Part shown: positions 34,179 to 43,545 of the stretch, piece by piece
Layout: each line of letters starts with the position of its first letter
Position numbering within the stretch: the stretch's first letter is position 1
Source of the DNA: SHVO01 sp964576515
GTDB lineage: Bacteria; Pseudomonadota; Alphaproteobacteria; Rhodospirillales; Rhodospirillaceae
DNA length: 64,000 nt
NCBI GenBank assembly: GCA_964576515.1
Contig: CAZNUW010000012.1
Coordinates: 73,939 to 137,938, forward strand
Reading direction: 5' to 3'
The notes under the pieces: model-generated
What the model saw: the letters and a program-made list of their open reading frames with translations, nothing else
Database searches by the model: none
What the model was told of the DNA's origin: nothing
Program-made: the position numbers and the translations under genes

Positions 34179-35435
34179 ATGCTTTATCGCCGTGTGATGT
34201 GCGCGCTCGTGCTCGCACTTTGGCCTGGGATCGGTGGTGCTGCCGAACCGGCTGATCTTGGCGCGACGGTCGATGGTCTCATAGCCGAGGCGCGCGCCAT
34301 GAGTCCGGAGCTTGCCGTATCCGCGCTCACCGCGGAGGCTGCATTGTCACGCGCGCAAGGCGCCGGGACGTTGCCGGACCCGACGTTCCGCGTCCAGCTC
34401 AAGGACATCGATCGCGCGCGTGGGTCTGTCGAGCCGACTCGCGTCAACCGGATCGACTATTCCGTCGAGCAAGAGTTTCCCTTATGGGGCAAGCGTGACC
34501 TCGCGCGGTCGGTGGCTGCGGCTGGGGCCGCCCAGAGCGTGGCGAGCCGGGATCAAGCGGCCCTGGACTTGGTCGCCGCCGTCAAAAGCGCTTTCAGTGA
34601 CTATTATGGCGCATACGAAGCGGGACAGATCACGACCGATATCAAGCGCACCCTCGATCTTATGGCGCAGGTTGCGCAACGCCGTTATGAGCAAGGCGTC
34701 GGTACGCAACAGGAGGCGATTCTCGCCAGCGTGGAGGCCGCGCACCTTCAAACCGAACTGCTCCGCCGCGACGCTGACCGCCGCCGGGCCGCCGCGCGCT
34801 TGAACGCGCTATTGAATCGGCCCGTCGATGCGCCTCTCGCGCTTCCCACAACACTGCCGCCGGTGCCTGCTGCGGATGCTCTCGTTCTAAAAGACTTAGT
34901 CGCACGGCTCGACCGCGCCAATCCTGTGCTCAAAGCTCAGGAAGCTGCGATTGAAGCCGCAGCGGGCACGCAAGCGCTGGCCAAGAAGAGCTGGTATCCG
35001 GACGTGACGGTGGGGTTGTCTGTCGTTGACCAGAACCGCCGCTGGCAAGGCTACGAAGCGATGGTCTCGGTAAAAATTCCCCTCAACGCGACACTGCGCC
35101 GTGCCGAGATTGGTGTGGCAACCGCCGAGCTGGGCGCTGCGCGCAGCCGCCGCGATGCTGTGGCGGCGCGGACGCGCGAGCAATTGGAAGCGGCTTTCTG
35201 GAACTTCGATGAAGCGCAGCGCATCGCCGTTGTGCTTCATGAAATGCACATCCCGCAAACCGAACTGGCGCTCAAGTCGGCGGTCTCGGGCTACCAGCAG
35301 AACCGGATCGATCTTTTGAACCTGCTCGAAGCGCAGCGCCGGGCGTTCCAGAACCGGCTTGAACACCTGATGTATCTCGTCAATCAGCAGCACGCGATTG
35401 CCGACATGGAGAAAATTCTCGGAGGCTCCCTATGA
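34179..35435 (+). CDS. TolC-family outer-membrane channel (CusC-like)
   Basis: Start ATG 34179 with GGAGG upstream. The 418-residue product has a signal peptide ending near GGAAEP and two OEP repeats rich in coiled-coil helices: one from about 40 to 220 and one from about 225 to 415. LPDPTFRVQLKDI and SWYPDVTVGLSVVDQNRRW are typical of the barrel edges. It forms the outer-membrane exit duct of the Cus-type pump. Its stop overlaps the start of the adaptor gene by four bases. Confidence 0.9.
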   Translation: MLYRRVMCALVLALWPGIGGAAEPADLGATVDGLIAEARAMSPELAVSALTAEAALSRAQGAGTLPDPTFRVQLKDIDRARGSVEPTRVNRIDYSVEQEFPLWGKRDLARSVAAAGAAQSVASRDQAALDLVAAVKSAFSDYYGAYEAGQITTDIKRTLDLMAQVAQRRYEQGVGTQQEAILASVEAAHLQTELLRRDADRRRAAARLNALLNRPVDAPLALPTTLPPVPAADALVLKDLVARLDRANPVLKAQEAAIEAAAGTQALAKKSWYPDVTVGLSVVDQNRRWQGYEAMVSVKIPLNATLRRAEIGVATAELGAARSRRDAVAARTREQLEAAFWNFDEAQRIAVVLHEMHIPQTELALKSAVSGYQQNRIDLLNLLEAQRRAFQNRLEHLMYLVNQQHAIADMEKILGGSL

Positions 35436-36787
35436 TCCGCAATCTCATTGCCGCGTTCGTCGTCATCTTGTTGGCGGGAGGCGTCTATTGGTTCGGGTTG
35501 CGCGATCATGCCGGCCCGCCGCCAGGAGAGCGAAAGGTTCTCTACTACAAAGATCCGATGGGCGGATCGGAGACCTCGCCAAAGCCCAAGAAAGATTCCA
35601 TGGGCATGGACTACCTCCCGGTTTACGCCGACGAAGCGCCGAAGACGGAACAACAAGGCGGTGATCGTGGACGCCTGCTCTACTATCGCAACCCGATGGG
35701 CCTTGCCGACACGTCACCTGTGCCGAAAAAGGACTCCATGGGGATGGACTACACCCCTGTCTATGAGCGTGAGGTCTCCACGTCCGGCACGGTGCAGATC
35801 GATACCGCGAAGCTGCAACGCGCCGGTGTCCGCACGGAGCGAGCGGCCCCGCGCAGCATTGCGACTGACATCCAAGCCGCGGGCGTAGTGGCGCTCGATC
35901 AGGCGCGTTATGCGATTGTCGCACCGCGCATGGAGGGCTGGGTCGAACACGTCTTCGTCGGCGCGCCGGGCCTTGAAGTCAAAGCCGGTCAGCCGCTCTT
36001 GGACGTGTACAGTCCCGAGCTTGTCCAGCTTCAAGAGGAACATCGCCTCGCGCGTGAGGCAGGCGGTGGCGAAACTGGCGCGGCACTGGCCGAGAGCGCC
36101 TTAAAGCGTCTCCAAAACCTCGGCGTGCCGGCGGCGCAAGTTCGCGAGATTGCGGCGGGCCGCTATCGCCGGACGCTGGGCCTGAGCAGTCCCATCGGCG
36201 GCGTGGTGCTCAAGAAAAATGCCGTCCTTGGCCAGCGTTTCATGCCGGGGGATCAGCTCTACGAAATTGTCGACATCAGCAGCGTGTGGGTGGTGGCAAA
36301 AGTGTTCGAGCATGACCTGCCGGCGGTGCGGATCGGGGCGGCGGTACGGATCAGTGTGAACGCGCTGCCAGATCGCACCTACGAGGGAACGATTTCCTTC
36401 GTCGCGCCGCAGATTGACCGGGACACGCGTACCGCGGACGTGCGCGTCAATGTGGCGAATGGCGATGGTGCGTTGCGTGCCGATATGTATGCCGCCGTCA
36501 TCATTCCGGCAACGGACGCCGCCCCAACCGTAGCAGTGCCGAACTCAGCCATTATCGACAGTGGCATGCGCAAGGTGGTGCTGGTCGCCAAAGGCGAGGG
36601 CCGGTTTGAGCCGCGTCAGGTTGTCACGGGCGCGCGTGGCGGGGACTACACGGCCATCACAGAAGGGGTGAAGGACGGCGAGGAGGTGGTCGTTGAAGCG
36701 ACGTTCCTGATTGATGCGGAAAGCAATCTGCGGGCGGCCCTACAAGCCTTTGCCCCACCCGCGTCACCGCCGGGGGCCAAGCCATGA
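35432..36787 (+). CDS. cusB: RND periplasmic adaptor with two heavy-metal-binding domains (CusB-like)
   Basis: The 451-residue product has one N-terminal membrane anchor. Two tandem heavy-metal-binding domains follow, each with the layout YY..PMG...TSP.PKKDSMGMDY.PVY (about 37-65 and 83-111). After them come barrel-sandwich, coiled-coil and membrane-proximal adaptor domains (VEHVFVGAPGLEVKAGQPL, VWVVAKVFEHDLPAV). It links the inner-membrane pump to the CusC-like duct and delivers Cu(I)/Ag(I). Two metal-binding domains instead of the usual one are notable. The gene overlaps its neighbours by four bases on both sides. Confidence 0.92.
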   Translation: MIRNLIAAFVVILLAGGVYWFGLRDHAGPPPGERKVLYYKDPMGGSETSPKPKKDSMGMDYLPVYADEAPKTEQQGGDRGRLLYYRNPMGLADTSPVPKKDSMGMDYTPVYEREVSTSGTVQIDTAKLQRAGVRTERAAPRSIATDIQAAGVVALDQARYAIVAPRMEGWVEHVFVGAPGLEVKAGQPLLDVYSPELVQLQEEHRLAREAGGGETGAALAESALKRLQNLGVPAAQVREIAAGRYRRTLGLSSPIGGVVLKKNAVLGQRFMPGDQLYEIVDISSVWVVAKVFEHDLPAVRIGAAVRISVNALPDRTYEGTISFVAPQIDRDTRTADVRVNVANGDGALRADMYAAVIIPATDAAPTVAVPNSAIIDSGMRKVVLVAKGEGRFEPRQVVTGARGGDYTAITEGVKDGEEVVVEATFLIDAESNLRAALQAFAPPASPPGAKP

Positions 36788-39700
36788 TTGGCGCTATCAT
36801 CCGTTGGTCGGCCCGCAATCTCGTCATGGTCGGATTACTCGCCGCCGCGTTCGCCGCTGCCGGCGGCTACGCCGTCAGCCGCATCCCGCTCGATGCCATT
36901 CCGGACCTCTCCGACACCCAAGTCATCATTTACACCGAGTTTCCCGGCCAGGCCCCCCAGGTTATCGAGGATCAGGTGACCTATCCGCTCACGTCGGCGA
37001 TGTTGAGTGTGCCGCGGACCAAGGCCGTGCGCGGGCTGTCGTTCTTCGGCGTCTCTTTCGTCTATGTGATTTTCGAGGACGGCGTTGACATTTATTGGGC
37101 GCGCAGCCGGACCTTGGAATATCTGAATTTCGCGGCCCAAAGGCTTCCCGCCGGCATCGCGCCGTCTCTTGGCCCGGACGCGAGTGGCGTCGGCTGGGTC
37201 TATCAGTACGCCGTTGTCGGTGCACGCCAAACGCTGGCCGAACTGCGGACGATCCAGGACTGGTCCGTGCGCTATGCGCTCGCGAAGGCGCCCGGCGTGG
37301 CCGAGGTCGCAAGCGTCGGTGGTTTTGTCCAGCAATACCAAGTCGTCGTCGATCCCCGGCGCCTGCAAACCTACGGCATAACCCTTCCTGACATCCAAGC
37401 CGCCATCCGCGCCAGCAACGGCGAAGTCGGCGCGCGCACGATCGAAATGGCCAACACCGAGTATGTCATCCGGGGACGCGGTTATATCACGTCCCCCACC
37501 GATCTTGAGCAGGTCGTGGTGCGCGCAAGCGGCGGCACGCCTCTTTTGTTACGCGATGTGGCGCAGGTCGTGATGGGCCCGGATGAACGTCGCGGTATTA
37601 CCGAGCTGAACGGCGAAGGTGAAGCCGTTGGCGGCATCGCAATGCAACGCTATGGCGCTGATGCCCTCGATGTCATCGCAAACGTGAAGGCGCGCATTAC
37701 AGAGTTGGCGCCAAGCCTGCCGAAGGGCGTTCAAATTCTGCCGGTTTACGACCGGTCCGAGCTGATCGGCCGTGCCATCGATACCTTGAAGCGTGTACTG
37801 GTTGAGGAAAGCATCATTGTGGCGCTGGTAAGCCTTCTGTTCCTGTTCCACTTTCGCAGTGCGTTGGCAGCCATCGTCATGCTGCCGGTTGGCGTGCTCA
37901 TGGCCTTTATTCCGATGGAGGTGTTGGGCCTCAGTTCCAACATCATGAGTCTTGGCGGCATCGCCATCGCCATCGGCGCCATGGTGGATGCGGCCATCGT
38001 CATGATTGAAAATGCCCATAAGCATCTGGAGCGCGACACGGGAGCGTCGCGCCGGGACGCGATCATTGCGGCGGCCGTGGAAGTCGGCCCGTCGCTGTTC
38101 TTCAGTCTCCTTATCATCACGGTCTCGTTCCTCCCGATCTTCACGCTGGAAGATCAGGAGGGACGGCTGTTCAAGCCGCTCGCCTACACCAAGACTTTCG
38201 CTATGGCGGCTGGTGCGATCTTGTCGGTAACGCTTGTCCCCGCGCTCATGGTATTGTTCATCCGGGGCAAGATCCGCGCCGAGGCCGACAACCCCATCAA
38301 TCGGATGTTGATGGCGGTGTATCGGCCGGTCATTGCGGGGGCCTTGCGGGCCAAATGGCTCGTGGTTGGCGCGGCGCTCGCGGTCCTGGCCGTGACGGCC
38401 TATCCCGCGGCGAAGGTCGGCACGGAGTTCATGCCGACGCTCAATGAAGGCACGTTGTTCTATATGCCAGTGAGTTTGCCGGGCTTGTCGGTCACGAAAG
38501 CCGGCGAACTTCTGCAAACGCAAGACCGCATCATCAAGTCCTTCCCCGAAGTGGCGTCGGTCTTCGGCAAAGCCGGGCGGGCCGCCACCGCCACCGATCC
38601 GGCGCCTACGGAGATGACTGAGACGGTCATTAATCTGAAGCCGCAAGCGCAATGGCGTTCCGGCATGACAATCGACAAGCTTATTGCCGAAATGGACCAG
38701 GCGCTCCAGTTTCCGGGCGTCACCAACGCTTGGACACAGCCGATCAAGGCGCGCATTGACATGCTCTCCACGGGTATCCGTACGCCCGTCGGCGTCAAGG
38801 TCTATGGGCCTGACCTCGCCGCCATTCAACGTGCGGCGGCCGAGATCGAGCGTGTCCTAGAAAAGGTGCCAGGAACCGCCAGCGCGTTCGCCGAACGCAC
38901 CACCGGCGGATACTACCTGGTCATCGATCCCGACCGCGCCGCATTGGCGCGCTACGGTTTGCGCGTGAAGGATATGCAGGAGGTTGTTGCCGCCGCCGTC
39001 GGCGGTGAGCCCATCACGACCGTTGTGCGGGGGCGTGAGCGCTACACCGTCAATCTCAGATACCCGCGTGATTTTCGGAGCGATCCACCCACGATCGCAG
39101 CGGAAGTCCGGGTGCCGTTGCCGGCAGGCGGCGTCGTTCCGCTTGGCGAGGTCGCGCGCGTGGCCGTCGAGCAAGGCCCGCCGACGATCCGCACGGAGAA
39201 CGCCCAACTGGCCGCTTACATTTTTGTCGATACGCGCGAAGGCGATCTCGGAGGCTATGTGCGCCGCGCCGCTCAGGCCGTCGCGGCACAAGTCACGTTT
39301 CCACCCGGCGTCTATGTTCAGTGGAGCGGACAATTCGAGTATCTGGAACGGGCGCAGGCGCGGTTGAAAATCATTGTGCCAGTGACGTTGGCCGTGATCT
39401 TTCTCTTGCTGTATCTCAACTTTGGACGCGTGACGGAGACGTTGATCGTCATGCTCTCGGTCCCGTTCTCCTTGGTCGGCGGGCTCTGGATGATGTACTT
39501 GCTCGGCTACAACATGAGTGTTGCGGCAGCGGTCGGCTTCATTGCGCTGGCGGGCGTCGCGGCACAAACCGGCGTGGTGATGCTGCTCTATCTCGACCAT
39601 GCGCTTGAGGACGCACTTGCGCGGTGCAAGGAGCAAGGCCGCGGGCTGACGCTTACTGATCTGCACGCCGCCATTATGTCCGGCGCCGTGGATCGCGTGC

Positions 39701-39939
39701 GCCCGAAGATGATGACCGTGACGGCGATCATTGCGGGCCTGCTGCCCATTCTCTGGTCGAGCGGAACAGGATCGGAAGTGATGAGCCGCATTGCCGTGCC
39801 GATGATTGGCGGCATGATCTCATCCGCGCTGCTGACGCTTGTCGTGATTCCAGTGATTTTCCTGCTGGTGAAGGGACGCGCTGTAGCACCCGAAGGAAAG
39901 GCGAACCAAGTCGCGCATGCGTATGCGCAGTCAGTCTAG
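36784..39939 (+). CDS. cusA: Cu(I)/Ag(I) RND efflux pump CusA
   Basis: This 1051-residue heavy-metal RND transporter has twelve membrane segments and two large periplasmic loops. The segment GGIAIAIGAMVDAAIVMIENAHK in helix 4 matches the monovalent-metal (HME4) group, with the proton-relay aspartate and glutamate. GTEFMPTLNEGTLFYMP and conserved methionines in the pore loop (MTIDKLIAEMDQ, IDMLSTGIRTP) fit Cu(I)/Ag(I) transport. Start overlaps cusB by four bases. It ends the operon; a GC hairpin lies 34 bases past the stop. Confidence 0.95.
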   Translation: MIGAIIRWSARNLVMVGLLAAAFAAAGGYAVSRIPLDAIPDLSDTQVIIYTEFPGQAPQVIEDQVTYPLTSAMLSVPRTKAVRGLSFFGVSFVYVIFEDGVDIYWARSRTLEYLNFAAQRLPAGIAPSLGPDASGVGWVYQYAVVGARQTLAELRTIQDWSVRYALAKAPGVAEVASVGGFVQQYQVVVDPRRLQTYGITLPDIQAAIRASNGEVGARTIEMANTEYVIRGRGYITSPTDLEQVVVRASGGTPLLLRDVAQVVMGPDERRGITELNGEGEAVGGIAMQRYGADALDVIANVKARITELAPSLPKGVQILPVYDRSELIGRAIDTLKRVLVEESIIVALVSLLFLFHFRSALAAIVMLPVGVLMAFIPMEVLGLSSNIMSLGGIAIAIGAMVDAAIVMIENAHKHLERDTGASRRDAIIAAAVEVGPSLFFSLLIITVSFLPIFTLEDQEGRLFKPLAYTKTFAMAAGAILSVTLVPALMVLFIRGKIRAEADNPINRMLMAVYRPVIAGALRAKWLVVGAALAVLAVTAYPAAKVGTEFMPTLNEGTLFYMPVSLPGLSVTKAGELLQTQDRIIKSFPEVASVFGKAGRAATATDPAPTEMTETVINLKPQAQWRSGMTIDKLIAEMDQALQFPGVTNAWTQPIKARIDMLSTGIRTPVGVKVYGPDLAAIQRAAAEIERVLEKVPGTASAFAERTTGGYYLVIDPDRAALARYGLRVKDMQEVVAAAVGGEPITTVVRGRERYTVNLRYPRDFRSDPPTIAAEVRVPLPAGGVVPLGEVARVAVEQGPPTIRTENAQLAAYIFVDTREGDLGGYVRRAAQAVAAQVTFPPGVYVQWSGQFEYLERAQARLKIIVPVTLAVIFLLLYLNFGRVTETLIVMLSVPFSLVGGLWMMYLLGYNMSVAAAVGFIALAGVAAQTGVVMLLYLDHALEDALARCKEQGRGLTLTDLHAAIMSGAVDRVRPKMMTVTAIIAGLLPILWSSGTGSEVMSRIAVPMIGGMISSALLTLVVIPVIFLLVKGRAVAPEGKANQVAHAYAQSV

Positions 39940-39972
39940 CGGTTAGTGTCCGGCTGGCGGAGGTAAGGCGCC

Positions 39973-39997
39973 CGCGCGGGGCTGTCTGCCCCGCGCG
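39973..39997. terminator. GC-rich hairpin after cusA
   Basis: CGCGCGGGGC and GCCCCGCGCG form a perfect ten-base stem around TGTCT, 34 bases after the cusA stop. No T-run follows, so it may act as a rho-dependent end or stability element. Confidence 0.55.
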
Positions 39998-40067
39998 CCG
40001 GGTGCTCGTGAACCGAGCCCGCGGAAGGCGCGGTCTCGGCCAGTCGGCGTCGCCCCCTGGCGCAAGC

Positions 40068-40103
40068 AAGAGTCAAGGACACGCGCTTTCGCGCATGACT
40101 CTT
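40068..40103. repeat. Nested hairpin AAGAGTCA/TGACTCTT
   Basis: AAGAGTCA pairs with TGACTCTT, and inside it GCGC-TTTC-GCGC forms a second hairpin. The T-rich bases after the second arm make it a possible terminator; position before a conjugation module also makes a replication or nicking signal possible. Confidence 0.5.
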
Positions 40104-40141
40104 TACTTATCACTCTGCCGTCACATCAGATCTACGGCCAT

Positions 40142-40350
40142 CCGCGCCTAGCCGGCGCGGCTGAAAGTCCTTGTTGGCCTGCCCCGCGGAAGCGGGGTGG
40201 CGGCGCTCCCTTCTAGTCCCGCCCGGTCGGGCGGCAACCCTGCGCTCCGCTCCGGGTGCTTCACTTCGTTGCGCCCCTTCGGGTGCCATCCCTCCCTCAA
40301 TGGCGGGCCTCTGCGGTCGCTTTTCGCCGCCACCCCTCTTCCGGGGGCAG
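40142..40350. repeat. Cluster of short GC hairpins upstream of the ardC-like gene
   Basis: At least three perfect hairpins lie within about 100 bases: CCGCGCC/GGCGCGG (40142-40160), CCCCGC-GGAA-GCGGGG (40182-40197) and CCGCCCG/CGGGCGG (40219-40234). Imperfect CCCC/GGGG hairpins follow to about 40350. The 443-base gap has no supportable gene. Hairpin-rich leaders ahead of anti-restriction genes can act as promoters on single-stranded incoming DNA; this is an inference. Confidence 0.55.
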
Positions 40351-40382
40351 GTGCGGTTTTCAGAGGCGCAGGAGGTTGGCAG

Positions 40383-41309
40383 ATGCATTCAGACAACACA
40401 CAGCGAGGCCGTGGAGAACGCGGCAATCTTTATCAGGAAATCACCGAAAAGATCATTTCGGAATTGGAGCAAGGCCGCTTTCCCTGGGTGCAGCCCTGGG
40501 GTGCGGCAAATGCGGGCTTGGGATTGCCCAAGAATGCCGCCACGGCCCGCCGCTATTCGGGAATCAACATCCTGATTTTGTGGGGGGCCGTGATTGAAAA
40601 ATCATATCGCGGTCAGAATTGGCTCACCTTCCGCCAAGCCCTCACCTTGGGCGGATGCGTCCGCAAGGGCGAGAAAGGCACAACGGTTTTTTATGCCGAC
40701 CGCTTCGTTCCCAAAAGCGAAGTAGAACGCGCCGCCAAGACCGGCGATGATCCGAACGCGGTGCCGTTTCTCAAGCGATTCACCGTCTTTAACGTCGATC
40801 AATGCGACGGACTGCCGGAAACGGCTTTCGCGGGAATCGCGCCGGTGCCCGAGCGGGAAGTTATTCCGCACGCGGAAAGTCTGATTGCCGCGGCCGGCGC
40901 GGACTTCCGCATAGGAGGCGCGCGGGCGTTCTATCATAAGGGCGAGGATTTTATCCAAGTCCCGCCGCAGCCCGCGTTTCATCACCAGATTGATTACTAC
41001 CGGACGTGCTTTCACGAGTTGGGACACTGGACCGGAGCCAAGCACCGCTTGGCGCGCGACCACTCGGGCCGCTTTGGCTCCCATCCCTACGCCCGCGAGG
41101 AATTGGTGGCCGAAATGTCATCGGCCTTCCTGTGCGCGGCACTTGGCATCGCGCCGACCGTGCGCCACGCGGATTACCTCGCGTCCTGGCTGGACGTTCT
41201 GAAAGAGGATAACCGCGCCATTTTCCGCGCAGCCTCGCAAGCCAGCAAGGCAGCGGATTTCATTCTCGCCTTTGAAGCGGGCGCAGAGCCCGAAAGCGAG
41301 GCCGCATGA
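40383..41309 (+). CDS. ardC: ArdC-like anti-restriction protein with zincin domain
   Basis: Start ATG 40383 with AGGAGG 10 bases upstream; the frame is open further upstream through the hairpin region, which I treat as chance. The 308-residue product has an N-terminal ssDNA-binding DUF1738 domain (LYQEITEKIISELEQG, RRYSGINILILWGA, LTFRQALTLGG) and a C-terminal metallopeptidase-like domain with HELGHWTG (about 211-218) and EELVAEM (about 239-245), giving HExxH plus a distal glutamate. ArdC proteins protect incoming single-stranded conjugative DNA from restriction. It is first in a run with DUF2958 and parB. Confidence 0.9.
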   Translation: MHSDNTQRGRGERGNLYQEITEKIISELEQGRFPWVQPWGAANAGLGLPKNAATARRYSGINILILWGAVIEKSYRGQNWLTFRQALTLGGCVRKGEKGTTVFYADRFVPKSEVERAAKTGDDPNAVPFLKRFTVFNVDQCDGLPETAFAGIAPVPEREVIPHAESLIAAAGADFRIGGARAFYHKGEDFIQVPPQPAFHHQIDYYRTCFHELGHWTGAKHRLARDHSGRFGSHPYAREELVAEMSSAFLCAALGIAPTVRHADYLASWLDVLKEDNRAIFRAASQASKAADFILAFEAGAEPESEAA

Positions 41310-41725
41310 TCGTCATGCCCCAACACATCTTCACGCGTTTGCTTGCCAACGGACAGGCATCGGTCGCCTACGACATTGATCATGTTCCCGTTGTCAAGTT
41401 CTTCGACCCCTGCGGCACGGCGACCTGGTTGATAACGGAGTGCCGTCCCGACGAGCCTGACATTCTGTTTGGCCTATGTGACCTGGGCCTGGGCTTCCCG
41501 GAACTCGGGTCCGTCAGGCTGTCCGAACTGAAATCCATCAAAAACCGGCTCGGCCTCCCCCTGGAGCGCGACCTGTTCTTTGCCGCCCGCTTTCCGCTTT
41601 CGGTGTACCTCGCTGCCGCGCAGCGCGCGGAACGCATTACCGAAAGCGAATCCGATCTTGCCGAGGCCGCGCAGGCCCTCGGGCAAGAGGCGTCCCCCGA
41701 CGCCGATCCCCCCGCTACCACCTGA
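41306..41725 (+). CDS. DUF2958 protein
   Basis: This 139-residue protein overlaps the ardC-like gene by four bases (ATGA); a second ATG at 41315 is an equally possible start. Features of DUF2958 are present: VKFFDPCGTATWLITECRPDEPDILFGLCDLGLGFPELGSVRLSEL and LERDLFFAARFPLSVYLAAA. The family is found on plasmids and ICEs beside ardC and parB-like genes. Function unknown. Cytosolic, no motif of known chemistry. Confidence 0.85.
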   Translation: MIVMPQHIFTRLLANGQASVAYDIDHVPVVKFFDPCGTATWLITECRPDEPDILFGLCDLGLGFPELGSVRLSELKSIKNRLGLPLERDLFFAARFPLSVYLAAAQRAERITESESDLAEAAQALGQEASPDADPPATT

Positions 41726-41749
41726 CCCCTATATATAAGGAATCATCCC

Positions 41750-43477
41750 ATGACACTCGCCCATATCGCCCTGGAAAACCTTTCCGTTTCCGCGCTCAAT
41801 ATGCGCCACACCAAGAAGGCCCCGGACACCTCCGACATCCTGCCAAGTGTCCGCAAACGGGGCATTCTCATGCCGTTGCTCGTGCGACCCAACGGCTCCC
41901 CCGACAGGTTCGAGATTGTCGCGGGTCGGCGGCGGTATTTCGCCGCGCGTGCGGTCCAGGAGGAACAAGGCAGCTTCCCGCCCGTGCCCTGCCACATCAT
42001 GGGTGAAGGCGACGACGCGGACGCACTCGAAGCCTCGCTGATCGAAAACCTGCACCGCAGCGACCCCGACGAAATGCAGCAGTACGAAACGTTCTCGCGC
42101 CTCATTCTCAAGGAGAATCGGGACGTGGAGGCCGTGGCAATTGCGTTCGGCCTGACCAAGCGTCAAGTCGAGCAGCGCATGGCGCTTGGCAACTTGCTCC
42201 CCAAAATCCGCGAGGCCTACCGCGCAGAGCGAATCGATCCCGGCACGATTCGGCATCTGACGATGGCAACCAAGCGCCAGCAGCAGGATTGGCTCAAGGC
42301 GTTCGAAAGCGAGGACGAGAACACGCCTTTTGGCGACGACGTAAAGCACTGGCTGTGCGGCGGACAGTCGATTTCCACGGCGGTCGCGCTGTTTCCGCTG
42401 AGCGACTACAAGGGACACGTTATTACCGATCTGTTCGGCGAGCATGGCAGCTTCCAGGATGCTGACCTGTTTTGGGAGCAGCAAAACGCGGCCATCGCCG
42501 CACGCCGGGACGCCTATCTGGCGGCCGGGTGGGGTGAAGTTGTCATTCTCGACAAGGGCGAGACGTTCCAAAGCTGGCAGTTCGAGAAAACCACCAAGAA
42601 GAACGGCGGCAAGGTCTTCATCGGCGTGTCCCAGCGTGGCGAGGTCACGTTCCACGAGGGTTATCTCGCGCGCAAGGAGGCGCGCCAGAAAGCCAAGGCC
42701 GAAGCCGCGCAGGGCGGGGACACCGAAGGCGAAACGCCCGCCGCGCCCGCCAGCGAAGTCACAGCCGCCCTGCAAAGCTATATCGACTTGCACCGTCATG
42801 TGGCGGTCCGCGCCGCCCTTTTGGACAAGCCTGGCGTGGCGCTGCGCCTCATGGCGGTCCACGCCATCTGCGGCTCCCGGCTCTGGAAAGTCGCACCGGA
42901 ACCGCAACGCTCGGGCCGCAACGAGACGGACGCCAGTGTGCAGGCCAGCCCCGCGCAAGCGGTTTTCGAGGACAGCAAGCGGGAGAGTTTGGCGTTGCTC
43001 GACCTCCCGAAAGGGGCGGGCCTTGTCGCGACGCACGGCGACGAGCCAGCCGCGATCTTCGCGCGGCTGCTCGCCCTGTCGGACGCGGACGTGCGCCGCG
43101 TCCTGACCGTCATCATGGCCGATAGCCTGGAAGCCGGAAGCGCCTTGGTGGAAGCCGTTGGCGTTCACCTGGACGTCGATATGGCGAAGTGCTGGACGGC
43201 GGACGACACGTTCTTTGATCTCGTGCGCGATAAGGCCGTGCTGTCCGCGATGATGACGGATGTGGCGGGGAAGGCCGTCGCCAACGCCAATGTCTCCGCC
43301 ACCGGCAAGGTGCAGAAGCAGATCATCAAGGACTGCCTCACCGGCACCAACGGACGCCAGAAGGTCGCGGGCTGGCTCCCGCGCTGGATGGAATTTCCCG
43401 TGCGGAGCTACAAGAAAGATGGTGGCTTGAGAACCGCCGAGGTCTGGAAACGCATCAAGCGGCACGTCGCGGGCTAG
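41750..43477 (+). CDS. parB: ParB/RepB-family protein of the conjugative element
   Basis: The 575-residue product has a ParB N-terminal domain (about 1-110: LPSVRKRGILMPLLVRPN, FEIVAGRRRYFAA, ALEASLIENLHRSDPDEM) and a helix-turn-helix region (AIAFGLTKRQVEQRMALGNL). A long C-terminal part of about 350 residues is specific to plasmid/ICE proteins. ParB proteins bind centromere-like sites and hydrolyse CTP. No parA lies next to it, so it may act in regulation or maintenance instead of classical partition. AAGGA precedes the start. A hairpin terminator follows. Confidence 0.88.
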   Translation: MTLAHIALENLSVSALNMRHTKKAPDTSDILPSVRKRGILMPLLVRPNGSPDRFEIVAGRRRYFAARAVQEEQGSFPPVPCHIMGEGDDADALEASLIENLHRSDPDEMQQYETFSRLILKENRDVEAVAIAFGLTKRQVEQRMALGNLLPKIREAYRAERIDPGTIRHLTMATKRQQQDWLKAFESEDENTPFGDDVKHWLCGGQSISTAVALFPLSDYKGHVITDLFGEHGSFQDADLFWEQQNAAIAARRDAYLAAGWGEVVILDKGETFQSWQFEKTTKKNGGKVFIGVSQRGEVTFHEGYLARKEARQKAKAEAAQGGDTEGETPAAPASEVTAALQSYIDLHRHVAVRAALLDKPGVALRLMAVHAICGSRLWKVAPEPQRSGRNETDASVQASPAQAVFEDSKRESLALLDLPKGAGLVATHGDEPAAIFARLLALSDADVRRVLTVIMADSLEAGSALVEAVGVHLDVDMAKCWTADDTFFDLVRDKAVLSAMMTDVAGKAVANANVSATGKVQKQIIKDCLTGTNGRQKVAGWLPRWMEFPVRSYKKDGGLRTAEVWKRIKRHVAG

Positions 43478-43510
43478 GCACTACCAGCCTTCGGAAACTG
43501 TCACAGCGCG

Positions 43511-43545
43511 ACGGGCGGCGATCCGGTGGACCGCCGCCCGTTTCT
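43511..43545. terminator. Hairpin terminator after parB
   Basis: ACGGGCGGCG and CGCCGCCCGT form a perfect ten-base stem with an 11-base loop, followed by TTCTGTTT. It lies about 35 bases past the parB stop and likely ends the ardC-DUF2958-parB transcript. The remaining gap to 44190 (about 650 bases) holds no gene I can support. Confidence 0.7.

Noticed and set aside
40142..40350. CRISPR array or tandem repeats
   Set aside because: The hairpins differ in sequence and spacing, with no repeated unit or spacer pattern. No CRISPR array was seen anywhere in the window.
40197..40382. 62-codon N-terminal extension of the ArdC-like gene
   Set aside because: It would translate the hairpin cluster, has no family similarity, and a strong ribosome site precedes the ATG at 40383.
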